In this document: piece by piece, positions 24,401-37,289 of the stretch
Layout of the letters: each line of letters opens with the position of its first letter
Position numbering within the stretch: the stretch's first letter is position 1
Assembly: GCA_900618425.1 (NCBI GenBank)
Contig: UZAN01039516.1
Location: 26,153 to 90,152, forward strand
Source of the DNA: Echinostoma caproni
Taxonomy: Eukaryota > Platyhelminthes > Trematoda > Plagiorchiida > Echinostomatidae
Direction of reading: 5' to 3'
DNA length: 64,000 bases
Made by a program: the position numbers and the translations under genes
The notes under the pieces: model-generated
Told to the model about the DNA's origin: nothing
The model's database searches: none
The model's input: the letters and a program-made list of their open reading frames with translations, nothing else

Positions 24401-27149
24401 TTACAGCACCCAGTAATTCAGATTCAGCAGTAGTACATCTGTTAACAAACCCGATTGAGGACAAAATAGTCGTCCACATCCTGAGTTCGAATACCATCAG
24501 TGTCTCGTGCAGTCTACCATACGTGTCCAAAGGCAGCACTTGAATGGATGCAGCCCACCCTCTACTCTCGATGATCACATTCACCAAAGAATTAAAATAC
24601 TTATTGTTATCTATGATCATCCGAATATGTAACATGGTTGCACAGTTAACCGGGAGCCTTTTTGTATTTTCACTTTTCGCGGGATGCTTTGCATAGCTGT
24701 TTGCACTTATTCCCTATAATGATATGCGGTAAAGTCTCGACCAGTGTACTCAAATCTTTGATTCTAGTAACTTTTACCTGTATAGTTTTTACTTCATATT
24801 TTTCCCAGTGTACACAATTACAAATGACAGGTTCGTCAGCACTTTGTCATCAGCTGGTATGTTTGAAATAACATGTGTTTGCTCTACCCTCAAGGTTGCG
24901 TTGATTACCGTCCCATAAGCTGTACAGTTTATCCCGGGAAATTTTAAATCATTTTGTGGGGGTAATATGAACTCCAAACAGACAGTCATTACCAATCATA
25001 TTTTGGAAATAAATGAATTAACGTGCACGGCCTTTTAAATAGTTTACTGAAATTCGAATAGAAAGTCAAGCCATTCGAGAAAAATGCACAGAATCACAAA
25101 GACAAGAAGCGGATTCGGAGGAATATTTAACTTTCTGAACTTCCGCGTTTATAAAGTCAGCTTTTTTATTTTTGTGAACCTAAACAATCACACTGTAAAT
25201 AACAAAATTAAATTCAGTAAAGTTGGGACTATTCAAATGATTGGGATATAGCTAGCTGACGTGAAACTACGTCTATTAGGTAGGCCACTAGAACCAAGAT
25301 CAACGGTGAAGTAGAACCTGAGACGAAAACACCTTTCCATCTGAGAAATATCTAGAAACACGTATAGGTGTTGAGAATTACTTCATTCATAAATCTCCGT
25401 TATTTGGGTGTATATTCCTGACAATTAGCGTTTACTTCTTAAAATTGAACATGTAAAACTAAACTGAACAAATTTTTTCCAACGGATTAAGGTTTTCTCA
25501 ACCTTCCTGGTAATTTCAAATACGCTCACCTGTAAAATAACCTTTTTCCCTCGGGTTCATGGAAGAGGCTATATGAATAGGAAAAAGATAGTTAGCGGAT
25601 TTGCTCAGTACTGCTTGATTTTCCTCAAACGTAACGGCAAGTAGTGTGACTGAGTATAAGTGCACAGCTAGAATGCCACTCATGCTGTCTTATTTTCATC
25701 TTCGGCATCATTTCCAACGAACGGGTTGACGGATCATTGTAAATATGTTTTGGGAGAAGGACAGATAGGTTTACTCTGCTAGATATTTCTGTGAAAGTTT
25801 TCCTACGACCTACCAGTTTATCGATTGAAATTATCGTGAGTTATCCCAGAGTTACCATCCGGATGGAATAGAGTAGACGACTACCAGACATATGAAGTGT
25901 GTTTTAAACAATAAAAATTTCAGCAAGGGGAAAGCGGCCAATCACACATGCAACACTGCAAAAAGAGGGAAATCAGGCGTCCTCGATGGTGGTGGCGAGA
26001 TTAAAACACGTCCCGTTGGACGTTAAGTTATTAAGTGACGTTTATGGTCTGTACACCGGTCACGAAAACGAACGCCAACAACTACTTGCAAACGAATGTT
26101 GGTTATACGATAAGAAAATTGGGAGGTGAGCCATACGCACCTGGTATCCAACAAACGCCTTCAATTTGGTATGCCCAGAAGGTTATTCACAAAGAGTGTT
26201 TCGATGATTTTTTAGCATGCTTAGTCAGAATTTACTCTTGTAATTGGGCTAAATTTAACAAACCGAAATCATTTCATAGTACAATTAAATGTTTTGGTGG
26301 TGTAATTGTGCAAGCATTAGATTCTTACTGACGAGTTCACAATTCGAAAGTAGAATTCCAATGTCCTTTTAAATTCATTCTCTGGATTAGTGAATCAGCT
26401 ATCTTGATGTAAGCCCTAGGAGTAACATTAGAGCTGAGCTATATCACAATATCTAACCTCGGCCTATTCCTGTGGGAATGGTATTGTTGTTTGGGTTGTT
26501 ATCCGCCCAAATACGCCATTTCTGACGAACATGAAGTAGTTCGAACATTGCAAACATCTGCATTCTGACCTAGCACAAAATTGATCTTTCAATAGATGAA
26601 AATAAATTTCACTTTCACGGGACGAACAAATCCGAGGGGTTATATAATTCCTGTACATCTTTTTTATTCTAGAAGGTTGTTAAATTCCCCGCAATACATA
26701 GACCATATAATTAGTGCTTTCTTGTAATAATAATCAAAATATTGTAGAATTAATAGAAACGGTTTGGCTTATAGGTTCTGTAGAAGAACCGTTATATTCA
26801 GCTCCCTGTTTTCACGAATTTCCTGGCTTACCAGGGATAGATCTACAGAGTTGGGCAAAAGCCCAGTTTTATCAGGGTTCTATTTGGTCAACCATCTAGC
26901 CGCCTATATCACGCACGTGCCTAGACAACCGAATGCACTCATGCGTAGCTTCGTGCAATGGTGACGTGATTCCAACCGAAGATAAATCAGCATTGTCTTA
27001 TGAGTTTACGTATGGCCAGCCCCTGGTAAATTTGCGACCCCGTTTTTGCCTCCATGATTTACAAATGTCCCATACTGAGTAGCGACCAATTTGGGGTCTC
27101 TTGAATTTTAATCTTATTTACGAATGTACTTTTAATTTTAAAATACACA
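18446..27149. other. About 8.7 kb without recognisable genes
   Basis: Only anonymous ORFs are present, for example minus 20445-20747 (100 codons), minus 23761-24117 (118 codons), plus 23909-24217 and plus 26035-26331. Several overlap on opposite strands, as expected of chance ORFs. I recognise no repeats here, although old ones could easily be missed by eye. Confidence 0.5.
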
Positions 27150-27189
27150 GTGAATAACGCAAATAGTGCAAGTACAAATAAAGTAACTG

Positions 27190-27290
27190 CAAATAGAACA
27201 AAGTGCGGCATACAAGCTCGTTTTCAGTGATTCGTCGTCAGGCCAAACACATACAAATAAATATCACGCTGCTTATATATGAATAAGTAT
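27190..27290 (-). repeat. PLE terminal-repeat fragment (diverged)
   Basis: AGAACAAAGTGCGG and TACAAGCTCGTTTTC, followed by a GTCAGGCCAAACACATACAAA block, align with arm 1 of the 14 kb PLE (AGAACAACACG, ACAAGCTCGTTTTC, then TCTGGCTAATACAG). On the minus strand it contains CTGACGA (27241-27235) followed by GAAAAC (27225-27220). These are the two conserved strings of a hammerhead core. No PLE coding sequence is visible beside it. Confidence 0.45.
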
Positions 27291-27406
27291 TCAACCATAA
27301 AGAAAAACGCAACAATTGTTCTGGGAAACGGAAAATAACCTCATAGGTTGTTTGGGGCTAAGGTCAAATTCGAAACGGATGTGAAATTCTCAATGATCAC
27401 ATAATT

Positions 27407-27545
27407 TGTGAGTAATGGAGGGTTTGATTCAACTTTAAAGGTGAATTCGTCGTGTATATAGCAAATGAAGCGTGAACTGAAAAGCTAGAAAGCACTGGAC
27501 AGCTATTTCTACCTGGTTTGGTCTCCTCGGCAGTGCGAATCTATT
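27407..27545 (-). repeat. SINE-A copy 2, minus orientation, headless
   Basis: This begins GTGAGTAATGGAGG and carries GTGAATTCGTCGTGTATATA, GCAAATGAAGCGTGAACTG and CACTGGACAGCTATTTC, matching copy 3 at 30.5 kb. It stops before the tRNA-like head. The plus-orientation partner follows directly. Confidence 0.8.
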
Positions 27546-27781
27546 GAACACAACCTAGGGAAGATGTGTTGTACTATATCGTATAAACGGAAAGTGAAAG
27601 ACGGTCTGATGAGCTGCCCAGTGAACGAGTGGGTAGCTTGTTTGCATTCTGCCTGTGAAGTCTCGTCTTCGAGTCCCAGTTGATCGATGGATTCGCACTG
27701 CTGATGAGACCCAACCAGGCCCAAACAGCTTTTCAGTTCACGCTGCATTTGCTATAAATACGACGAATTTCCATTTGAAAA
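27546..27781 (+). repeat. SINE-A copy 2', plus orientation, with tRNA-like head
   Basis: Box A (GAGTGGGTAGCTTG, about 27627-27640) and box B (CTTCGAGTCCC, 27667-27677) are well preserved. The body after them (GATTCGCACTGC, then TTTTCAGTTCACGCTGCATT and TGCTATAAATACGACGAAT) is the reverse complement of copy 2. The sequence before the head, about 27546-27600, matches the reverse complement of the post-head segment of the 37.5 kb copy. A 9-bp string CACATAATT lies at 27398-27406 and again at 27782-27790, outside both ends of the pair. It could be a target-site duplication around the whole foldback unit. Confidence 0.8.
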
Positions 27782-27790
27782 CACATAATT

Positions 27791-28536
27791 GTTAGGTCAT
27801 CTGATCGTTGGGACTACTCGAAATATGGAATGTCTGTGGGGTGAGCCAGGGGAGCTTAATCGTCTGCGCAAATTGTTTTTGGACACACAGAGGGGAGGGG
27901 GAGTTGTGCAGTCGAATTCCTGCTGCTTCCATTCTAACCAGCATAAGACATCGAACCTGCCTTGATAGTCAACCACGAACCCCATACACGGGACTGAATG
28001 CCTCGATCACATTCACAGTGTGATTAGTTTCAACTAGGTGTCAAATAACTGCACTAGTGAATAACCTAATCGTTCCTTTATTTAACCACGTAGGGTAGTG
28101 TTCAAGGATTCGTTCGGATGAAATAGTGACCGTGCGGCCTATGCACGTTGTTCCACAGGAACACGTAAATCAATACACACAAAATGAGACGGCAGCATTT
28201 TGTCCTTTATTCTTTACGCCACTAGAGCCAAACCAATTAATATTATCCAACCGCTTCATTAGCAGAACTGTAAGAAAAAAATCATATTTAATTCCNTTTA
28301 CCGTCTAGTAGTTCTACTTCATTCTGCCCGCATTCTACACTGCGGTGTTTCAATAATTTACATAATCCCTATTTACGTACCGTAACGTGCTCCCGCAATT
28401 TTCGATCCCCGAAGATCAAGAATAACAGATATCTGACGTGGCAGACCGAGAGAGAAACAAATAATCCGATGAATTTTGTGAAGCATGACACCTTTCTAAA
28501 AACTTTATCAAACGATATAATTATATCCATCACGCT
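27791..28536. other. No recognisable gene
   Basis: Moderately GC-rich at 27.83-28.02 kb, with a weak box-B-like string (CAGTCGAATTCCTG) but no convincing tRNA-like structure. One ambiguous base lies at 28296. Confidence 0.5.
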
Positions 28537-29155
28537 NNNNNNNNNNNNNNNNNNNNNNNNNNNNNNNNNNNNNNNNNNNNNNNNNNNNNNNNNNNNNNNN
28601 NNNNNNNNNNNNNNNNNNNNNNNNNNNNNNNNNNNNNNNNNNNNNNNNNNNNNNNNNNNNNNNNNNNNNNNNNNNNNNNNNNNNNNNNNNNNNNNNNNNN
28701 NNNNNNNNNNNNNNNNNNNNNNNNNNNNNNNNNNNNNNNNNNNNNNNNNNNNNNNNNNNNNNNNNNNNNNNNNNNNNNNNNNNNNNNNNNNNNNNNNNNN
28801 NNNNNNNNNNNNNNNNNNNNNNNNNNNNNNNNNNNNNNNNNNNNNNNNNNNNNNNNNNNNNNNNNNNNNNNNNNNNNNNNNNNNNNNNNNNNNNNNNNNN
28901 NNNNNNNNNNNNNNNNNNNNNNNNNNNNNNNNNNNNNNNNNNNNNNNNNNNNNNNNNNNNNNNNNNNNNNNNNNNNNNNNNNNNNNNNNNNNNNNNNNNN
29001 NNNNNNNNNNNNNNNNNNNNNNNNNNNNNNNNNNNNNNNNNNNNNNNNNNNNNNNNNNNNNNNNNNNNNNNNNNNNNNNNNNNNNNNNNNNNNNNNNNNN
29101 NNNNNNNNNNNNNNNNNNNNNNNNNNNNNNNNNNNNNNNNNNNNNNNNNNNNNNN
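28537..29155. other. Assembly gap (619 N)
   Basis: A run of N. ORFs that appear to cross it are artefacts of translating N. Confidence 0.99.

Positions 29156-29195
<40 letters not shown>
29156..29195. repeat. (TA)20 microsatellite at gap edge
   Basis: An uninterrupted AT/TA dinucleotide tract runs from the gap edge to 29195. It probably caused the assembly break, and its true length is unknown. Confidence 0.95.
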
Positions 29196-29197
<2 letters not shown>

Positions 29198-30522
29198 TGA
29201 TCACTCCAGTAAAATCGCACAAAAAGCGATTGGTAACAAACTGGAAGAATACACACCAAAATTATAGAGAGAAATTTAAAACAATCCCATTGTCAATTAT
29301 CCCTTAGAGTACTAAAAGGCACCCGATATAGAATAAGAGAGTTCCGGTGAATAATATTATACTGCGGAATACGTCATAAACAGAGCGTGCACAATGCTAA
29401 GAACGATAAAGTAGCAGATCAGTAAGCGTGCTATGAGGGTCATCAGAAACTCAATTTGGTGAACATTTTACCGGTCAGTATACATTATTCTCTGAGCTTA
29501 TCAAACAGATGGTTCAATACCATGAAATGAAAAGGACTGGCGATAGATTGACTACGGCGCAAAGCTCTGTGCTTTTATATCAAGTGTTTGCTAATTGCAA
29601 AAAGAGCAATCTAGTTTAACATAAACAAGGAGTATTGATCGACACATATTAAGAGAATGCTCTTTAGCATTCGAAGCGATCTGCGTTTATCCGGAAAAAA
29701 GAGTATCTTTTTTCCAACTGGTTTTATGAAGACCGATCAGGAATGTTGCCTTTGCTCGAGTGTACGAATTACATGATATTGATTCTGAATCAAGATTCAC
29801 TAATCGTTTTTTGACAATCACTAGAACAATGGTTGTATTAAAAAGGTTAAAACCATTTAATACATTTGAGGCCTCTGTGGGATATGTCCGGATTTGAGTG
29901 AGTGACTGTGAGTTGACGACAATTTAATGGAGAATTAATGGAAGTACGACAGACTGGAAACAACCTTTAAAAAGTTATGTTAATTGCATATTGTAAACCA
30001 TGAGCCGGGAAGTTGATAGGAAGATGACTTATGTAGGTGAAACAGATAAATCCAGAGCACATCATAAGATAACACCTCGGAATTAATGTCCAGAGTTCCA
30101 ATAATCATTCCGTTTAAGTTGATAAACTACTAGATTTTTGTAACGTAGTTGAAGAGCCACACAGTTAGCGGTTTTGAACAACAAAAGATAAATGTTTTTC
30201 TTTTAAACCTGAGCACAATTTCAGCAATAGTTCAAGAAGATACATAGAACTGGTTTACAAATTATTCCATTATTTGGAAATAAGTTGTTCATGTGAAGGA
30301 GCAGTTTCCAGGGTAGATCTGTTCACTTTATAGGTAAAACGATAAACATTTTAACATATATTTATGTGCTATTGTTTTTTTACAGTGAACCATGATTCTA
30401 ATCAAGTTTACGATTTTTAAATTCAAGACCATTATTTTGTGATGCTTTTTTCCATACTGGTAGATTTTACATTCTATGGTAACAATACGTTCAGTCTAGT
30501 TGACATCCTAAACTTATTTCCA
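29196..30522. other. No recognisable gene
   Basis: AT-rich with frequent stops in all frames. About 30490-30522 may be the end of another SINE-A unit, because ACTTATTTCCAGTGAGTAA resembles the junction at 37.61-37.63 kb. Confidence 0.5.
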
Positions 30523-30810
30523 GTGAGTAATGGAGGACTTGATTCAATTTCAAAGGTGAATTCGTCGTGTATATAGCAAATGAAGCGTGAAATGAAAAGC
30601 TAGGAAGCACTGGACAGCTATTTCTACCTGGTTTGGTCTCATCGGCAGTGCGAATCTATCGACCGAACTGGGGATCGAATCCAAGACCTCACAGGCAGAA
30701 CGTAAGCATGCTACCCACTACGCACCCGGGAAGCTGATCAGACTGTTTTTCATTTCCCATTTACACGCTTCGTTTGCTATACACACGACAAATTCGCCTT
30801 CGAAACCTTA
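30523..30810 (-). repeat. SINE-A copy 3, minus orientation, with inverted right end
   Basis: The best-preserved copy of the family. The left end GTGAGTAATGGAGG is followed by AAAGGTGAATTCGTCGTGTA and AAATGAAGCGTGAAATGAAA. Box B (minus GGATTCGATCC, plus 30672-30682) and box A (minus TAGTGGGTAGCATGC, plus 30706-30720) follow. To the right of the head, ACACGCTTCGTTTGCTATAC, then ACGACAAATTCGCC, is the reverse complement of the left end. The copy therefore has inverted ends about 45 bp long, the same foldback layout as the other pairs with most of the second arm deleted. Confidence 0.85.
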
Positions 30811-33800
30811 ACTTGTCGGCATATGTATTTTTTTTCAACGACATGCGTGTCACAGAAAATACAAGGTACGGTTAACAGTTATCATTGGAGTTTGGAGCCC
30901 AATCGCTGCTGACGGAACGTCTCTCGTAAGCTCTGAATGGTTTCGTATAACGCCGGACGCTTTTCGTTGTGGATGATAAAACCAGTTTGTCGTGTACCTT
31001 TCTCTGCTATGAAAACGTTAATTCATTGTGGGGTACAATGCATTTCTAAGTTAGCTTTGTCTAAACTCCATCAGTGTGATTGTCTCCCCATTCTGAAAAT
31101 AGTTTCATTTGTAAAATCCCACTATGAAATAATATGTTACAAGACGATGAAATCATTTTTAGCGGATTGACATATGAATCCAGATTGAAATCCGTAGTTT
31201 AATGGTAAGCAAAAAGAGCTATGGTTACCAAGTGTGATAAGTCTGTTTCGAAGTACTAGTGAATGGAACAAATAATTTGCAAGGACGTACTCGACCGTGA
31301 TAACCAATTTACTTACTATGCGGGAGGCCAGGAATCCAATCCGATACAGACTGATGAATTTGCATTTCTACGTGTTTAAGTCCATAGCCTGAGACATGGG
31401 CTTTACAAAGAAGGCTGACGGGAATCAGTGGAAACGAAAGATGCAATATCTGTTCTCCAGCATTGCCGTTCATGTCCTCCTCTCCATATCTGATCAAAAG
31501 AACTATTTTCCTACTGTATTTGAATTTATCCTACTGCTGTTGTATAAAGAACCGTAATTCAGAACACTATGCATGCCCATTAAGAAAGGATGACATTAAT
31601 ATCTGAAACCAGCTATTTATGCTGCTAGATACGTTCAGTGTCTAATTCAAGTTTGAATGTCGCACCGGGCCAGAAGACGGAATCGCTGTAGGTGCGATTT
31701 TTGCTAGCACCCAACAAATGTCATACAAAGGTAAATAACAATTACATCACAATCACAGGTATAAACCTCAGTTCGTGACGTTCTTGCAGGTAGGTCATCG
31801 AACAGCCAATCGGTTGAAGCTGATACAGGCAACAGACACTAGGAGCAAACGAGCGGCCTTTTCCTTCGATCACTTAACAAACCAAACTGGCAAGCCGAGG
31901 GACTAATGACAAGTAATAAGGGAAGATACATGACTGACTATCAAGAGGACCGTCCAATCAGCTTACGGGGTAGGAAATATGGGTCTATGAGAAGCAATAA
32001 ATAAACGCTTGAGTACGAACTGCATATGAACTTACCCTCAAAGGTCAAACCACGTTTAAACGAGATAGATCATGTGATGGAGAAACCTAAAACCCGTGCT
32101 GTGTGCATACATTTGTTTATATGAGCGAGAGAGCCCGTGTGGGCAAAAATGAGAGAAGCAATCAGCCACCATATCAGTCTATCAAAAAGCGGTAAAACAG
32201 AACATTCGAACCGAACAAGATACGAGTGAGGGAGAAAGAGCGAAATAACGCGATTTGACATCTTGGAATGGCAGATAAAACATATGCCAAACTGCATCCC
32301 GAATGTTGATGCTGAGTCATTTGCTTTTTTGCTATCACCGATACTAGCTGACATTGCAACGCTTTTCTCTTATCACATTACAGATCTGTGATGTTGCACT
32401 GGTTAAGCCGACTTGCTCTGTACCCCATGATTCGATGTTAAAACAATGTCTATGCCATCCAAGTTTGGTGAAGGCAGCTTGCTGCCATCCGGTTGAATAG
32501 CATGCCTGGCATAACGAGGCCTAATGTGACTGGCCACACAAAGTCCCGGAACATAGATTGCAATTGACATCCCTGAACAACAGGTCTTAGCGACTGTGGG
32601 GTCCACTCGTCTGCTGTACATCAAACGATATTGTATAATAAAAAGTTAAGAATGATAAAGTTGTTTAACTTCTGGAGTAGATCTTGTTAATCACATCCCA
32701 CGTGCATTTTTCGGCCGGTTATTCTTCCCATCCTTAGAGCGAAACCGGTTCTCATTTTTCTCCCGGTTTGGGTGTATCACCTGTGATCACGGAAAAACAA
32801 ACAAGAGCAGGCGGTTTGTTTGCTCAGTCGCATGGGGATGAAAGATAGTGGGTTGTGTGTAATTGATCGGTTCTTTTCTGTTTACGCTGAACCTGTAACC
32901 AGTTGGTTGCGTGCGATTGGTTGTGAAGGCTTAAATGAGTGTCAAAAACATTTGTGAACTGAAAATACTTCTATCAACGTGCGTGTTTGATCACCATTAT
33001 TAGTAAAATTATTGACTGAGCAAAGCAGTATGTTCAAATCTATATTGCATCCGTGGGCTCGAACTTCTATTTAAAGTAACTGTGGTTTAGGTTTGCGTTT
33101 TAAGATATAGAAAGAGCGTTTTATTGCTGTAAGCGGTAAAGAATTACCCATGGAATCCATGCATTTTTATTCGGTTGATTGAAGCAATGATTTGGCTTCT
33201 ATGGGCATCGGTTCCAATTAAGCGATAACAAGCAAACCAAAAGACCGGATCAAATCTTTGAAGCATCCCATTTGATAACCGTGCTCTCACCTGTGGAAAA
33301 TTATTCACTCTTTTTTTGTTCGACTCACATAAGCCCCAGACATCCTTCACGGATTGTATAAGAATAGGGACCGTTCACATTGAGAACCAGTAAACAACAT
33401 TTTGACCATTCGTTCTATATAAGTTTTAAATGAATTCATACTACACAAAATGGATGGATGAATAGAGAGCGAAATATTATAACGATGTATGGTAATGAAC
33501 AACATGTGTGTGTTCCGAAGAGCGGAGCCGTAAGTTAGCGAACCTGGCTTTAGATTGAGCGGAGGACAAACGCCACCCATCCTCAGTTATACGTGAATGA
33601 GGTGAACCTAAGATCACTAAGATCAAGCGGTCACGGAATAATCAAGGTTGTGCTCGAAGATGTTGTGGCTTTATAACCTCGATAGGGTTCTCAGCACAAA
33701 ATAACACATGTAGCTGTAGACCTGTCAACTGTGGGTTGCCAGTAAACATGCCGTTGTGCATCGGTGGGTTTCACTCACCCGATGATCCACTCCAGAAGAA

Positions 33801-34639
33801 GAGTGAATCGTAAAACTGGCAATCGGGGGATCTAGAACGACACTTGCAGTTTGCACATAGTTCGAAGAATACTGAACTGAATTATCAAAAAAAGTCCATC
33901 ATGAATCGGGCCATAGCAGGGTGTAGAGGCCCATAATTGACACACTTAAAAACATGTGCGCATCATTTTACATGTAACCTAAACCTTAATCCAGGAATGA
34001 ATAATACTGTACCGTACAAACATTCATGCTTCCCGAACAACCCTAAACCTCACCCCATTTCTCCCAAATACGCATTCACTTTATTCAGAAACTCAAACGA
34101 CTGTACTGTCAGTATTACCTGAGTTGGAAATCTGGTCGTTCTACTATTGCATCATGTCTGGATCAGGTTTCAAATGGCACTAAATCATCATTCATTGGCG
34201 AAAGCTCATTTTGGGCCTCATTATCCCAAACTATATTTTTCATGCGAACTCTTAAGTGGCAACTTAAGTGACAACAAGTTTATGCAATTTATCTCCCCTC
34301 TGATAAACTCACATCTCAGTCTCCATTCCCATCATCTGATTGACCCTATCGTCGAAACAATCAACAAAGTTTCATTTAGGCCTTACTGTGGATCCTGTGG
34401 CCGCGGCTTCTGGTTTTCGTAGTTTCAGTGTGGTTCTCAGTACAAGACAAAAACCCACACTACGGTAGTAGATCCAGTTTAACTGTCAGCTGTGATATCT
34501 ATGCTTCATTATTATTATCCATGAATCTGTATGTGTCTATCTAGACACATTTGAAAGCAGACTGAGTAGAAGGAATCACAGTCCAATACGATTTACAAAA
34601 TGCATTACCATGATTTGCTTATAGACGGATTATTGCCCG
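30811..34639. other. No recognisable gene
   Basis: Contains a 7-bp hairpin (TCGCACC at 31660-31666 with GGTGCGA at 31691-31697) and a possible tRNA-like relic at 31194-31255. ORFs such as minus 32070-32354, minus 32403-32624 and plus 34147-34422 match nothing I know. Confidence 0.5.
31194..31255 (+). repeat. Possible tRNA-like relic (type D)
   Basis: GTAGTTTAATGGTAAGC (31195-31211) is a good box A of the Gly/Asp type. GTTTCGAAGTAC (31244-31255) is a degraded box B. No acceptor stem forms. A similar pair of motifs occurs at 54.36-54.42 kb (TTTGATGGTAAGG and GAGTTTGACTCG). Confidence 0.3.
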
Positions 34640-35839
34640 AGTTTCCAGGTCAAAATAAGTAGATTTGTTTGAGAGATCCACAACTGGAGCTTCAGGCTAC
34701 ACAAACCCTGACTCTTGAGACCGTGGGGCGTTATGTGGTAACATGATGTTGAACGGATCATATGCCTTTTTAAGGGGTCAACGATCCAAATGACCAATGA
34801 ATCTCGATTACCAGTCCAGTTGGGGATCAGTGATACAGCCAGGAAGGCGTCGGTGATCTTGGTTCCTACGTCACTTCTTGGTTGGTCCGGATTCAGCTTT
34901 TTTAGCCACTCTCATAGATTAACTGTCACTGGTTCACCGACTCGGATATGCCCCCGGGCGTTTATTTTTCTTCCGCCCACCTTGTTGGAAAGATGCCACT
35001 GGAAGACGGTGAGTAAGGCTGCATCGTCATGAGACGCTTAGTCATATGGGATAACTACGAGAGGTGTAAAGGAATAGTACTTAGCCAAAACCAGAACCAC
35101 TCCCTTCCATGCTGAGGCTCTGAGTATTGAGATCACTTCGGCCTACAGTGGAGAATCACTGCGCCTCTGTAAGGTCTTGACTTAGGCNACCCACAGATTG
35201 CAGTGAAAATATTTTTTAACAAATCAACATTAACTCATACATAAAACGAACTGCGCTTGCAAAGATCAACCAGTTTGGACAATTCAACACGTCAGTTAAT
35301 TCAACATTTACTCAGTTTTGGACTAATGCTCTCCACACGTTTGACCCCACCCCACCTTGTAATGAATGTATCTGTTATTCAGATCACCTTTGGTCTTCAC
35401 TCCTAGACCATTGCACATTCATCTTTTAGCAAACCACTTGACCTCAACCCACCAGAGACACTTCGATGGACACATTGATATCTGCTCACCCACAGCTTTC
35501 AGCACTGGTGACTTTATTCGTATACAGCTTGATATGGTATAATATAATCCATGTCCCCACAACTGTCAGCATTCGAGCATTATTCTCGCGGTATTCATTC
35601 CCTCCCCACCGCCTTGAGGATACATTTGGTCTTCACAGTATGATATGTTGACAGGAGCAAATCTGTTCCATGTCGGCTCTTGTGACCCGTGTCATGAACA
35701 ATACTCATTCCGCATAAAATTTATTGCTAATCGTGCCGTACCGATTTCTCCGCTTGTTTTACCGTTTTATAGACATCGCTTACTTCTGTTCGCTCTTGTT
35801 TATTCATGTATTGCTGAATCCCTATCCGTATTAACAACA
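34640..35839. other. GC-richer region upstream of the LINE remnant, content unclear
   Basis: Base composition at 34.6-35.2 kb is visibly richer in GC than the flanks, and an 80-codon ORF (34790-35032) lies there. It may be an untranslated or 5' part of the LINE that follows, but no protein motif supports this. One ambiguous base lies at 35188. Confidence 0.3.
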
Positions 35840-36960
35840 TAATACCCCATGGACTGAGTGGCTCTGGTTGGTCTGTTTGCCCCCTTTAAATACTTTGTCT
35901 CCCTTAGTGTTCCATATTCTATGGTCTGATGGTGCCTAACGAGTGGCTTGACTCGGTATCTCATGACATTTTGATTTACCCTGTTTGGTTTCTGAGCCGA
36001 ATTGCTCATAACGTGAGGTATGTTGTACATGTCTGTTTATCCGTATCTAGGACACGTAGATTACCGAACTCATGTTTTATTTGCCTGGACTTGAGGGCTC
36101 ATTTTCTGCGCGTCACTCTATCACTGGACGTCAGTCCGGTACAGGACTGATAGTACGGTTTTGCGGGAGATATGAATGCTAGAGTAGATTGTTTTTATTA
36201 GATTCAGATGCATTATGCCATCATAGATTCCTGTTGATCAGAAAATGGGAAATGTATGTCGGTTCTCAGTCCTGCTCATCGCCTTTTCCTCACCAGGACG
36301 AACGTCAAACTTCCAGTTGCCAGTATCATTTCATCATCTGCCCTTCATGCTTCGGCGACGAACTCAAATTTATTACAGTGCTATAACCCGCAAATACGGG
36401 GATTGCGTACAAGATCACAGAGTACATTTATGCACTCACTTAAATACTGACTACGAATCAGTTTGCACTTCGGTGTCAATGTGCTTTTGTGGGTTCTCGA
36501 GGAACGCAACACAATTATGGGTAGACTGCACTAGGCTTTTCTACCCGCCTTATGAAACAAGCTGGGCAAAAGCAAAAAGGAGCTCCACCTGGTATAATCA
36601 CTGAGTAATAATTACTAATAGAGAGTGCTGTCCGTTTCGCTGCCACAGTGGGTTGTGGTCTGTCTCGCCGTGTTGTGAAATCTTGGATATCCGATGATTT
36701 TTGCTTCTTAACAAACTCCGGTTAATCCTTACATGCTGCGAACAGTTACTTTTGGCGAGACGGAAATTTAACGTATGCGTACGCAGAAACCACAGTGTGT
36801 ATTATGGATGTAACGCATCACCTAGATGGGAAAATCTTCGGAGCTGCTAAACTAATCTAGACCACCGGTTCAAAGACATTAGGCATGAACGAAATGATTT
36901 GTCATTCGAACCACTGGTTTAATCGTAGTAAATAGTTCAGCGTCAGAGTCCGTCGTTCTT
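35840..36960 (+). pseudogene. RTE-like non-LTR retrotransposon remnant (APE-type endonuclease and connector)
   Basis: The clearest signal is AGDMNARV (36163-36186), the G-D-x-N-A motif of APE-type endonucleases of non-LTR retrotransposons. The same frame continues with DSC*SENGKC and SPAHRLFLTRTNVKLPV. After a +1 shift, TQIYYSAITRKYGDCVQDH (from 36362) stands where QIDHI is expected, with the catalytic D-H replaced by Y-Y. VDCTRL follows near 36520. Further on are WISDDF (about 36680) and KLI*TTGSKTLGMNEMIC (36849-36902), which fit the connector between endonuclease and RT. The part before 36140 is aligned only loosely. Multiple stops and frameshifts mean it is dead. The RTE clade is my best judgement; another APE-bearing LINE clade is possible. 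Confidence 0.65.
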
Positions 36961-37289
36961 CACAGGTAGCACAAGATGCGCGAAGAGACAACCCACGATA
37001 GACAATTTGGGTTTCGTAACTTTCATCAATGAATTGATCAGTTTTTCATCCTCAGACAGTCGCAATAACAATTACATGTTTTCCAAAGACGAAGGAAGAC
37101 TAGATTCTCCTAGATAAACGTTCATTATGCAATTGTTTATTGAGCTTTAGGAAAGTGATAAGTGTATGTAGGTATTCAAAGAATTGTGTCCTGAGACTGC
37201 AGATCAGATTCAGGTGTAGTGTTGCCCTTTTGCGTCTGCACCTGAACGTTTTAGATCTGTCCTATAATCCCATCTTTTTTAACCTTTAA

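Noticed and set aside
27830..28010. Possible tRNA-like element (CAGTCGAATTCCTG)
   Set aside because: The box B needs an indel, the spacing to the candidate box A is too long, and there is no second copy.
28369..29259. Long ORFs on both strands across the 28.5-29.2 kb gap
   Set aside because: They are open only because N was translated as X; the flanking residues include the (IY)n product of the TA tract.
36890..36910. Box B-like ATTCGAACCACTGG on the minus strand
   Set aside because: No box A at a suitable distance; it lies inside the LINE remnant.
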